Shown: piece after piece, positions 11,256-22,009 of the stretch
Layout of the letters: every line of letters starts with the position of its first letter
How positions within the stretch are numbered: the first letter of the stretch is position 1
Source: Eleusine coracana subsp. coracana
Taxonomy: Eukaryota; Streptophyta; Magnoliopsida; Poales; Poaceae
Direction of reading: 5' to 3'
DNA: 64,000 bases
Assembly: GCA_032690845.1 (NCBI GenBank)
Contig: CM064434.1
Location: forward strand, 34,948,342-35,012,341
The notes under the pieces: generated by a model
Told to the model about the DNA's origin: nothing
Databases searched by the model: none
The model's input: the letters and a program-made list of their open reading frames with translations, nothing else
Position numbers and translations under genes: made by a program

Positions 11256-12007
11256 ATGTCGGGATAGGCGAGGAGTGTTCCCATATTCAATGGTGAGGAC
11301 TATGCTTATTGGAAGGCTCACATGCAAGCCTACCTTCAGTCCCTTGATCTGATGCGAATGTGAACCTACTTGAGCCTGACTACATTAAGTGTGCTAAGGC
11401 CAAGAATGCTTTGTTTGCTTTCATTTCTAAGGATGTTTTTGCTCAGCTTGATGCTAGTACCTCAGCACATGGTATCTGGACTGAGATTCAGGGGCTCTAT
11501 GAGGGCACTAGTGATGTCAAGGAGGAAAGATACTATGTGCTGAAGAATAAGTATGATCACTTCACTAGATTGCCACATGAGAGAGCTAACACTGTTTATT
11601 CTCATTTTCATGTACTTGTGGAGGAGATCAATGCACTTGGGGATGATTTCAAGATGAAGCCCATCGAGGTGATAAGAAGATTCTTGAGGTTATTCAAAGA
11701 CCCCAAGTATGAGTCCATCATCACCTTCATCTTGCAAGGTGACCTCAAGACCAAGACCATGAAGGAAGTAGTTGGCAAGATCACCGCCTTTGAGAGCTAC
11801 TAATTGGGGTTGGATGATCCTCAACCATCCAATCTTGCTCTACCGGCTGACAAGCAAGAATCTAGCAAGAGCAAGAAGCATAAGAAGAAGGTGGTCATTG
11901 AGGATGATGATGAAGAAGATGATGATGAGGGTGACTTGACCAAAGACTTGGCTCTTCTCATGAGGAAGATGAAGAACTTCAAGAACAAGTTTGCTTGGGT
12001 TCATGTA
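11256..12007 (+). pseudogene. gag: Sirevirus P gag, copy 2 (broken)
   Basis: Same structure as 6964-7715: ATG with a TAG three codons later, a frameshift near 11358, the UBN2-like domain in 11360-11803, then the acidic and lysine-rich segment. It carries the same defects as copy 1, so the breaks predate the duplication. The zinc knuckle and all pol domains are missing at the same point, followed by the extra ORF. A gag piece that begins exactly where this one stops, at the knuckle, is present at 63594, so full versions of this family exist nearby. Confidence 0.85.
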
Positions 12008-13008
12008 CTTGGGTTCATGTCCTTTGTGCAGTGGGTGCTAGTTCCTCGTGACCCCGCTGCTGGAGACAGGTACTGGACAGTGCTCCATAGGAGGATAGGA
12101 GAGGGCCTGAGACATTGTGTGGCCTTGAGGACGAGAGACAGGGTGCTTGTACCGCAGCAGTACACCACCTACTAGGCCATGAGGAGGGCCACATGCACTA
12201 ACATGGAGCAGTACTTCTCGTATCTGCCAGGACTAGCTGACCAAGTCTCTGCTCTACTCAAGTTCAGGGAGGATATAGTTCTGGACTTCTACGTGACACT
12301 GTGGGTTGCCAGAGACCGCTCAAAGTTCTGGTTCTTGTTTAGAGGGCAGCCACAGCGAGTCATCAGAGAGGATCTGATCGCCCACCTAGGACTCCTTGCA
12401 TCAGACTTCCAGCTTTACAGGAGTGCCTACGGTATACTGGAGCCACCCCACAGACCCTAAGGAGGGAAGCTGCCTTCAGATGACCTTGTGTTGATTGCTT
12501 TCCCACCTCCCCACACTCCATGCTTTGAGAGAGGTCCTGCTAGACTCACTGTAGAGGCCAAGGTGGTGAGAGTGATAGTCACCAGGACTATCATTCCCAG
12601 GTCTAGCTACAGAGAGGAGTTCACACTCTTACACCAGTGGGCTGTAGCAGCTATCTTGAGGAGGCAGACCTTTGACTTAGCAGACCTCTTCATTGGTGAG
12701 ATAGAGGAGGTTATTTTTGAGAGGGTTGGAGGACATCACTTGGTTTATGGGCCCTATATTTGCTATCTCTTGAGGAGGATGGGCCTAGTGACGGAGGAGC
12801 AGTACGACGCTTTCCCTGAGGTGACCACCAGCTACTCACCCAGAGTTCCCAGGGGATCACAGTCAACCTCCAGCCAGCACACAGGAGAGGAGGAGCAGGA
12901 GTCACCGATACTACACGAGCAGGCACCTCAGCCAGAGACGGTGATTCCTGAGTCAGCCAGTACAGGAGCACCTCCCCAGCAGATAGGTTTGTAGTCTGAG
13001 GACACTAT
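12008..13008 (+). pseudogene. Extra ORF of P, copy 2, 5' part (interrupted by Tat element)
   Basis: It encodes the same protein as 7716-8672 (open stretches to 12175, 12179-12460 and 12488-12994) but continues past the duplication junction. A stop at 12992-12994 is followed by about 15 further bases before the Tat insertion at 13009-13013. The 3' remainder resumes at 56074. The protein has a folded central region and a Ser/Thr/Gln/Glu-rich tail. No signal peptide or clear membrane segment is visible, so 'envelope' would describe position only. Confidence 0.7.
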
Positions 13009-13013
13009 CGCAG

Positions 13014-13409
13014 TGTCGAAGCTTGAGATCGGCAGTAAAACGTATAGGGCTACGTCAAGACTAAGAACTACGATGGTAACACAAGTCATCGAGTTATACA
13101 GGTTCGGGCCCACTCGATGAGAGTAAAAACCCTACGTCCTATGTTCTGTGTATTGTATTGATGTTGCAAAACTTGTGAACTTGTAGTCTACTTGTCCCTT
13201 GATGAGGGGTATCCTGCCGCCTTATATATCCGGTCGGCAGGGGGGTACATAAAGAGTCCTAGTCGTAACCCCTTAGGATTTACATAGAAAGTCTATCTCT
13301 ACATGCCTTGTGCTCCAAGTTGAGTCGGTCGGCTTCCTTGTTGATGAAGTACTCGGTCGGCTACCGACTTAGTCTTGTATAAGGATACTCGTAAGGCAAG
13401 TATCCCACA
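13014..13409 (-). repeat. 3' LTR of the Tat element
   Basis: The plus strand reads TGTCGAAG...ATCCCACA. A minus-strand TATA element (GATATATAAG) lies near 13221-13230. The bases next to it inside the element (minus strand ACTCGGGGGCTGC before the LTR) form the polypurine tract typical of grass gypsy elements. Confidence 0.95.
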
Positions 13410-14186
13410 GCAGCCCCCGAGTGCTTCCTGATTTTGCGCTTCAACTCTCAAAACGATCTTCAACATTGGTTGGCTTCCTTGTTGATGAAGACCTCTTTAT
13501 TGAAGTTCTTGATAGATCTGGTGCACTGGTTAGGTGCACCTGATCAGGTGTAGCCCCCGACTCTTGTATAATTTGGAGACTTAACAAATAATGCAAGAGT
13601 CTAATTATATTAGCTCTTATTATTTTGTATATATTTTACTCAATCCGTCAAGGTTGAGTCTAACAGGCTTCTGGTCATCAAACCAGTAAGTTAACTTACA
13701 AAGCTTCAGCCTTGCCGACCGATTATTAAATAGGTCGAGTGACATTCACCATGTTCGAGTGACTGGTCGGTCTGAATTTTATGATTTCAATCATATTCAA
13801 TTCATGTGGACCAATATGACATCAATCATATAATGGTACTAAGCTAAATGACATCAATCATAATACAACCTTTCCCTAATAATTAGGCACTCTAATTATC
13901 CATAAGTCCAATTTTGATAATTTGGTTATTGACTTCAATCAATACCATAACCTTTAAACTTATATCCATATGACCATCAAGTCCTTTGCTACATGATCAT
14001 CGAATCATATAGATATGGTTAAATAATTTTCAAATGCTTCTCAACAAAGAAGCCCCTGACTTTGTTTCTCATGGTCTTAGACCCTAATCATATTTTAAGG
14101 CCCTTAATTAATCTTTGCTTAAGCAAAAAATCATCATTACTGTACGGCCCACCCCGGCCCATGGCACCCTTAGGTCAAAAAGCGGG
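13410..14186. other. Tat element spacer next to the 3' LTR
   Basis: It starts with the polypurine tract (13410-13430). The rest is AT-rich and noncoding, and lies upstream of the promoter of the antisense gene. I see no frame in it. Confidence 0.7.
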
Positions 14187-14188
14187 AG

Positions 14189-14195
14189 TATAAAA
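14189..14195 (+). promoter_or_regulatory. TATA box of the Tat antisense gene
   Basis: TATAAAA sits about 205 bases before the ATG at 14401, preceded by two GGCCCA motifs (near 14143-14160) of the kind common in plant promoters. The strand is opposite to that of the element's own genes, so it would drive an independent transcript. Confidence 0.65.
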
Positions 14196-15330
14196 GGCAG
14201 CATCGAGTTGACTCTCAGTCCACACCGCATTTGCGCACAAACCCTTCGTCTTCCTCGTGCCTCCTCTGTTCTCGACTCCTCAACTTTCCAGCTAGGGTTA
14301 GCACCGTCACTTCCAGCCACCGTAGATCTCGCCGTGCTTAGCCCCCAAGCCTTTGCTAGGGTTCAGCATTTGATCCGCCAGGCCCGAAACAATCATCGCC
14401 ATGGGTCACAAGAAGGTTTCCACCTCGATCCCTACCGCTCCCACTGCCGCCGCCGCATCCTCCTCATCGGAGATCGACATCCCGGAGCAGCTTCGGGAGT
14501 TCTCGAAGATCAACCTCTCTCGGTTCGATATGAATCAGATGGTGGTCGACGGCATCCTTCCAGAGCAAGTGCGGATCGACTAGAAGGTACCCCATGAATC
14601 TTGCCCCATCCCTATTCATAAACAGATAGTTGTATTCCGCTCGTTCTTTGAGCATGGCTTTGGAGTCCTCTACTGCAGCTTCTTGCGTGGGCTCCTTTTC
14701 TTTTAAGAGATTGAGCTTGTCAACCTCAATCCCAATGCCATCCTTCACATCACCATCTTCGTGCACATGTGCGAAGCATTTCTAGGAATCCTCCCCCATT
14801 TCAATTTATTCCACCATCTGTTTGTCCTCCGTCCGCTGCCAACCAAGGACAATCAAGTAGCTATAGGCGGCGTTGGCTTCCAGTTGCGCAAGAAGGAAGC
14901 CTACATCAACGTGCCATTGAAGACCGGGAACAAGAACTGGAAGGATGAGTGGTTTTACTGTGACAACCCTCCCCCTGTTCTAGTCGATTTCACCGGTGCC
15001 AAGGTGATTCCTCTGGCGCAATGGACAGAGAAGCCCGATCCGACCGATCCTCAGGTGGTCACTCTGCTGAAAAAGATAGCCGACATGAAGGCTGAAGGTA
15101 TTGACAGAATTACCGTCGCCAAGAGCTTCATAGTACGCAGAGTGCAACCCCTGAAGCTATAGAGTCACCCGACATGGAATTATGTCAATAATGACGAAAC
15201 CAGGGAGGTGCCTGACCCACCGAATGGTGAGCTCTATAAGAAACGCCTGTCAAAAATGTTTGAAGGAGATATCCTTCAGGATGACTCGTTGATCAAGAAG
15301 GCGTATAACAAGGGCACTATACGGGCCCGA

Positions 15331-15407
15331 GTAAGCCTCAGTCTGCTTTAAGCAATCCTTTATGTTCTTCTCTTGATGCCCTGCTTGATATTTTGATTCT
15401 TGTGCAG
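15331..15407 (+). other. Intron 1 of the Tat antisense gene
   Basis: It begins GTAAGC and ends TTGTGCAG, and is 77 bases long. It removes a stop codon present in the unspliced frame and keeps phase 0 between the two coding stretches. Confidence 0.7.
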
Positions 15408-15711
15408 GTTTTGGATACTTATATTTCTCATCCTTCGCTCCCTCCGACCGATTTCGAGGGACCGGACTATGTTGAGAAGACGTAGCAGACCGGCACTGGA
15501 GGCTCGAGCTCTTCTACAGGCGCTCATCCTGACCCGGTCTCCACCCTGCCTCCCCCCAGTCAGCAAGTAAAGCAGACCGTTGGGTGCTGATGGCAATATA
15601 TAGGAGATCAGGATGATGATGAAGAGTTGCCATCTGCTGACGCTGGTCATCTCACCCCCACTCCCTCCGACCGGCCTTCAAGCCAGTCGGAGCCCCCGAG
15701 CCAAACTCAGA

Positions 15712-16481
15712 GAGATTGATGTAGATATGGCCTGATCTTCCAAGAGGTAAGGGGATAAAATCAAATTTGGGGAACTCGGCGTCGATGACCCGGCTTGAAT
15801 CAGTTATCCAACCCTGCAACCGTTACACCAAGCACAACTTGATTGTTCCTGCAAGCGAAATCGAGAACACAAGCAAGAGAGGATAAACACGGAATCTAAA
15901 ATTGCAAATATGGATGAAGTGAATCACAAGAAAAGGTTCAAGCTCTGAACACAAAAGGACTAATCGCCATAGTGGTATAGAACAAGAACAGGGGCCCTGG
16001 ATTACTATAAAAGGACTTGTCGCCACAGTTACAATAATTCGATCAAGTTTCTCTCTAGAAAACTGAACTAAACAAAACCCAAAACTAAAAGACGGTGGCT
16101 ACTGAGTTTATGTAGGAAACAAAGACGTCCTAGGGTTGGGGGCGACCAGGGGGGGCGCCCACAACATGGGCTTAAGGCCCAACACGATACATGGCCAAGT
16201 TGGCCCAAAATAGGTGGCACAGCTCCTTGTCCTGGTCACATATTATGACTCACGACCCTTCTGGAGCTTGGACCAGAACCAAAACGACGGCGTCGTCGTC
16301 CCCTTTCCAACGCATCAAAGAACGCCTCGTTTGGACGTCGGATGTGGGAGATATCATCAAAACCGTGAAGGGGTGTCGGCTGAATCCGAGACGAACGCGG
16401 CGACCGAGTTGGTGATGACTTGTAACTTGGGGACGGCCATGATATGCGTGTATCCAGCATGGTGATGTCCTCATCAGTGAT
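15712..16481. mobile_element. Solo LTR, TGATG...CATCA family, inserted in the antisense gene
   Basis: The LTR is 15717-16476 (760 bases), with near-matching 5-base flanks GAGAT and GTGAT. It shares ends and layout with 24724-25647. On the minus strand its first codons (DEDIT) match the start of the reading frame in that relative. No internal region or second LTR is present, so it is a recombined solo LTR. Removing it restores continuity of exon 2. Confidence 0.75.
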
Positions 16482-18026
16482 GCTGGGAGGGTGGATCAGA
16501 TCGATAAGGCAGAAAAATCTGCCCAGAAGAGGAAGGAGACTGATTCTCAGTCGACTTCTTCAAAGAAGAGGTTGTGCCGAATCAAGCTCAAGAAGGCTCC
16601 TAGGTTAATTCTTTAACCTTATGCTCCTTATCTCTTATTGCCATCCTTAACACATTTTAATATCTTCCATATTCATTTTGACAGTGGTTGGACGGGTGAT
16701 TCTCAGAGTGCCCAAGAGTCCAGAGACACTCGGTCTGGACCTCCTCCTCGCCCGACTGATCTGCCCAAGTCGGTCGGCAAGTCATCAAACACGCCAACCG
16801 AGGTGGATAAGCTAGTTGACAAGGCAATTCCTACCCCCATTCCGGCGCCTGTACCCCAACCTGCTCCTGCCGTCGTCCCATCACCTCTTGACAAAGGTAA
16901 GACAACATTATTTGCAGATTTACTCGGTCGGCCCGAGGTGGAGGACGTGGAAATCATGCATCAACATTGAGAAGCTAGCAAGGTACTACAATACTCTGCT
17001 TTTGCTTTGTCTTAATCTTGCCTTTAAACTTAACCCCTTTTTGTATACATATTTTGTATGCTCTCGTAGAGAGGAAACAGGCTAGGGTGGAATACCTTGA
17101 AGCCGAGACTTTTGGTATGTCCTAAACTCTTTGGTCTTCAAGTCTTTAAATAAGACTAACACTTTGCTGGTGTTTTGCTAGTCACCGGTCAGCAGCTTGC
17201 CAAAGCATAGAAAGAGATTGAAAAGCTGCAGACCGACCAAAGAGAAATGACCAAGGCCTTAAACCAAGGCCGAGAAGATTTAGCTGGTAAGATCACTCAC
17301 CACCTGTGTTTAAATAACCAACCAATCACTCTAGCGCTAAAGGTTCAAATATTTGTCTTTTAGCTCGTGACCAAAAAGTTGCCGACCTGGAGAAGTTGAC
17401 TTCAAATCAGCAAAGGTTTGTCAATGCCTTGAATACTGAGAAGGAAAACCTCTCCAAGTCGGTCGAGGACCAGAATGTCGAGAGCACTCGGCTATAGAAG
17501 GAGCTGAAGGAGGCTGATGCCAAGATAGAGGAAGCTAAGAGCACCTCCAAATCCTTCAAATGTAAACTTGCCAGTAAGCCCTTCGTTATTTCTAACATCT
17601 ACTTCATTCCTCTTTTGATCATACTGACCAGAAATAATCACTCGCAGCTCTATCTTACGCCGCTCGAAAGGCAATGGACTATGTTCATGCCAACCGAGTG
17701 GAGCAGTCTGGCCACTCCTTGGAGTACTTGCTGGAGCATGCATCAAAAGATATTGCTCATAACACTCGACGAGTGGCGACCAAAGCCAGGAGTCAGGTTC
17801 TGGCTATTTGCCAATCTTGGTCTCCTGCTCTACCATTGGACAAGATCAAGAAGGGCTTCAACCCAGACTTGACTGACGATCAATGCTAGTTTCTCTTGGA
17901 TTCCATGCTCGAGACCTCCTGAGCTTTGGTTGACAATATAGAGATCAATCCGACCGTGCCTATTCCTCTAGTAACTCCTGAGGTTGAGCTACGAGCTGAA
18001 TCTTCCTCTCCTTCAAAGGAGCTATA

Positions 18027-18280
18027 AATCCTGTAATATTAGAGATCATTAGCAATATCTATGTAATGAAACAATATTACCTATATGTAAATTAGTTTCA
18101 TGCTTATCATTGTTAAAAGATCGATAAAAATGTCATAAGTATGTTTCTGTCATTGAGAAACTCAAATTGTATCGGTCTGCCTTAACATTTTAGGTTGTGA
18201 CTCGTAACCGCGTAACAAGTAGAGTCGACCACTCAATACATGACCTCTCGCACTTTGGCTCTAGGTTTAGTGTAGTGGTA
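18027..18280. other. Tat element sequence downstream of the antisense gene
   Basis: AT-rich 3' flank of the antisense gene, continuous with 34664-34984 once the Tekay element is removed. No frame is seen. Confidence 0.6.
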
Positions 18281-18285
18281 GTCTA

Positions 18286-21200
18286 TGTGACGCCCCTTCT
18301 CGGAGAAGCGAGGTCCCGATGGTGCTGATGGCGCAGACACTTGATAATACAACATTGGTCCAAATTTAAGTTGAATATTACATGAATACGATGATTCAGA
18401 GTGCAGCGGAATATTACAAGTTCATGAATGTTTTGAAAACAGCAGAAGCAATAACATTGAGAACTACGAGCTCGACGATACAACATAGTAATGGTTCATG
18501 CCCGAAGAACCATCACTCTAGTAGCACACAACATCACTGCGGCGGCAAGTCGAACTCCCAGTGGGCAGTCCAACCCTCAGGGACCTGCATGTCCCAAGGC
18601 AGCACATCTACAGGCAACTCTATTTCTTCATTACCTAAAAAACACATTGGCACAAAGCCTGAGTACTAATTACTCAGCAAGACTTACCCGTCGGACACCT
18701 AGACATGCTCAGGCTCTAATAGGTGGCCTATTGGAAAGGATTCGCACTAAGCAACCTATTTGTTCTATCATGTTTTATTTGCCAATTTAATGGGTTGAAC
18801 TGAATTGTAACTTTAGTGGCAACAATAAGATAATAGAACCATACATGAAGTAAGTACAATAGAAGAGTAGCAATAATCAAGATCAACGATAAACATCATA
18901 ATCAATTTCCAAGTATCAAGTGCGACTACGTGATTGGTGCGGTGACCAAGCGGTACTCATTACTGTGAGGGACAGCAATTGCAATCGATTTACACCAGCT
19001 GGGAAAACCCGAGATGCACGACACATACGCACCAATTAAGGTCGTATATGGCAACCTTTCGCAAGAAAAGCACCTACACCTCAACCAGGGTGTGGTGACG
19101 TCGAGTGGGCATGCCGTTCTGCCAACAGTACTTCATGGTCTGAACCGCCCACTCCAGCAGCAGGAGGGTCAATGACCAACACACCTTAACCGTCCTCAAT
19201 GCAAGTGACCTTTAATGCTATATCGGTTTACTAGTGCCCATAAGCTAGCATGCATTCGGTACTGTTCAACACTTGATCAAGGGGCTGACCACGGATGGGT
19301 CCTAGGTTTCACATGGCAGGGCTACCATAGTCAACATCCATGTGTTGCTGCAAACCTACACATGCATTATCTCTGCCCGGTCATAACATCAAATAAATTT
19401 CTTTTATTAGTTCCTATTCCAGTGGTCAAGTTCATTCCTTAGTAATAATAGTACCTTATTAACGAGACTAGCAATTACTAAGCATAGCATAACAATACTG
19501 ATTCTACCAAGTTCTATGATAATAGCATAGGTCATTTGGGTATCATGCAAGGTGGGTTTCAACCAACTCCTATGACCTAATGCAACAATAAGTATAGACA
19601 CTAGTATTATTGTAAACTAGAAAATTTGTAAAGAGGCGAATGTAAACCGGGGCTTGCCTGGATCAACACTAGTGTTGGCAACTTCTACTTCCTGCTCTTG
19701 AGGGTCAACGTCCTTCTGAAAATCCTCTTCTTGCTCCTGGTTGTCATTGCCTATATGATAGAATGGTATTTAACGGCATTAGCGAAATACCATTGAATGC
19801 AATGACGTGATGCATGCAAGCACATCATGATTTAATGTCAAGTAAAAATTATTTTATGTTCTCGGAGCCATATGTTTCAGAGAAGGTGGGTTGTTAATTA
19901 AGATTTTAGGTATATATATTCTTTATGCAATTAAACAAGGTAAATAAATGACATGGGTAATTAATTAATTAGCAAAACAAATAAGTGACATTAGTGATTT
20001 TTGTGCCATGTGGTAAGGGCAGATTATTTACAGAATAATTACTAGGATTAATCTAAGCAAAAACAATAAATAAATTAGTGATAATTCATATTTTTCCAAA
20101 CCAAAATTTGGGGTGGTAGATGTTCATGTCTTTACTTAGCATGCCAAAAATCAGGATTTAATTCCATTCCTAGAATTTCTAGTGAATTAATTGGTATTTT
20201 AACAATTTAATGTATTATTAAAAATACATGTATAGAGACAGTGATTTGTCATTTTACTAAAATAGAGCTCTTTAAGATGAACCTAACAAAATTTGTTTGG
20301 GCCAAAAAGGTTTTGAATTCGATTTACTATGAATTTTGGAAGTTTTAATATTTTCTGGGTATTTTCTGGTTAAAGGATTTCCAGGTAGGCGACACCTCAG
20401 TTCCACGTCGGCTACACGTGGGTGCCACGTTGGGTGCCAGTGGGATGCCAGTGTGGCAGGGGTCAGCGGCGTCGGGGTTTCGCCGGAGTTGGTCAAACCT
20501 CGCCGTCGGCATCTACGGGTGACCAAACCTCGCCGCGACGGCTCGGTCGTGCTCATCGCGTCAAGGCGAGTTCAGTGGTGGTGATCGCGAGGTGGTAGAC
20601 TCACCGGGGTTGGTCATCGGCGAGAGGCGGCGGAAGAGAGAGGCTCAGGGACATGCAGAAGCTCGGCGTCGAGGATGTCGTCATGGACGTTGGCGGGAAT
20701 AGGGGGTTCACCGTGGGGGCGGCTCGGTTGTGTCGGCAGGGCGAGATCAACCAGAGAAGTCGGTGTGCAGTGGTCTCGTGAGAAGAAACAGGGGAAAAAA
20801 AGTAATCAGGCGTGTTCGGGAACAAGTTGCACACGAGTGAAGAAAGAATCGAAGGCCGAGGCTCACCTAATTTGGCAAATTTGAAGTCGGCGCCATTGGA
20901 CCTCGACCGGAAGCACGTCTTGGATTTTCCCAAATCAACTCGAATTCGATCGAGGGCTTGTTGAGCGAAGAGTATGGGAAGTAGGAGAGGGTTCGTGCGA
21001 TTCTGTTTGGCTCTGGACTTGGCTCGGGGGTGTGGGAGCAGTGGCAATTTGAGCTCGAGCTCTAGCCGTTAATGGTGGAATGGTGAAGGGGAAACAAAAA
21101 CGAGAGAGAGAGAGGGTAGAGTGCAGAGAGGGAGTTTTGTTGTGGGGGGGGGGGTGCTCGGGGTGTCGCGTGATTTAGTGCACTCTAATGAGTGCGGTCA

Positions 21201-21935
21201 AGCGAGGGGGGTGGGAACCGGTAGGAGCACTCGGCATTGAAGCCGTTACAGGCGACCATGTTGACATCACAGAGGGGAAAAGGAGGCGGTTGGGCGCACG
21301 CGGCTGGCAAGGCAGAGAGGCAGAGGGGCAGAGAGGAGGTCAATGGCGCTGTAGTGGTGCGGTGTCCCGAGGTGAGAGTGATGGAGGCCCAGGCGGTGCG
21401 CCGGCGTCGATAGGGGGGGAGGGAGGCTCTGCGCCAGTGAGGAGGAAGAAGAGGGAGATCTTCCTCTGCGCCCCCAAAGTTTTAGATCCTTACATCTAGG
21501 CCCCTGGCTCAGTATAAATTCAGTTTAAAATAGCTAGAAAATTCCAAAAAATTTTCCAAAATTGGTGGACTGACTATTTAAATAGTGGAGAACACATTGG
21601 TGAAGTTCAATTTGAAATTTTCATAAAAAATAGTTTAAAATTTAATAATTGCATTAACTAAGTACTTAAGAATTAATTAATTAATTGTGGTTCCTATAAA
21701 TTAGATAAAATGCTCAATAAATTCATAAAATTCTATTTTAATATTACCAACCTGATTATGAATTTATTTGACATATGTTTGTATAATAAAATTTCATTTG
21801 GCTCTCAATTTGTTTGCAGGGTTTTTAATTACCTAGAAATAATTCAATAGTTAGGCTTTATCATTTCATGCTATATTTTCATGATTTGTGCTCTTCATGT
21901 TTGCTAAATTAAAGTGAGACACCTAGGGTGTCACA
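18286..21935 (-). repeat. 3' LTR of the Tekay element (3,650 bp)
   Basis: In minus orientation it starts TGTGACACCCTAGGTGTCTC and ends GGGGCGTCACA. The central part (about 20380-21480) is GC-rich and yields open frames on both strands, which recur in the other LTR copies and are not genes. A short GA run lies near 21103-21117. Confidence 0.92.
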
Positions 21936-21955
21936 GCCCTCCCTCCTTAAAGAAA
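21936..21955 (-). promoter_or_regulatory. Polypurine tract of the Tekay element
   Basis: The minus strand reads AAGGAGGGAGGGC directly before the 3' LTR; this purine run primes plus-strand DNA. Confidence 0.85.
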
Positions 21956-22009
21956 TCTCATCCCGAGATTATGAACAAGGCAAACTAGAGGAAAGTACGG
22001 TCGTCAAGA

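Larger units (their letters stand above)
8673..12964 (+). repeat. Tandem duplication, copy 2 (4,292 bp)
   Basis: It starts with the same M-LTR sequence found at 4381 and ends in the extra ORF at the point where copy 1 stopped. The junction shares CAGG at 4379, 8671 and 12963. Copy 2 is the one that runs on into the rest of element P. Confidence 0.95.
14401..18026 (+). pseudogene. Antisense gene of the Tat element ('putative gypsy type transposon' family), spliced, decayed
   Basis: Seven exons can be proposed from GT/AG borders: 14401-15330, 15408-16603 (broken by a solo LTR), 16685-16982, 17070-17114, 17182-17286, 17364-17573 and 17648-18026. The introns are short, about 67-88 bases. Exon 1 carries the conserved domain known from this family (a VVFRSFFEHGFG block, then HMCEAFLGI and a WFYCDNPPPVL block). 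Exons 5-6 are coiled-coil-like, and exon 7 has a conserved helical end region. In-frame stops at 14581, 14704 and 15160 (the TAGs read as Trp codons changed to TAG), and more in later exons, make it a pseudogene. Such genes lie between pol and the 3' LTR in Retand, RIRE2 and Grande relatives. Their role is not known. Confidence 0.8.

Noticed and set aside
16191..16474. Overlapping short frames on both strands within the 760-base solo LTR
   Set aside because: They are shadows in a GC-rich LTR. Only the first few minus-strand codons match the relative at 24724-25647.
20600..21499. Open frames up to 148 codons in the GC-rich centre of the Tekay LTR (also 33475-34491 and 41491-42788)
   Set aside because: They occur in all three LTR copies in differing frames, on both strands, and are low in complexity. 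They follow base composition and show no domain.
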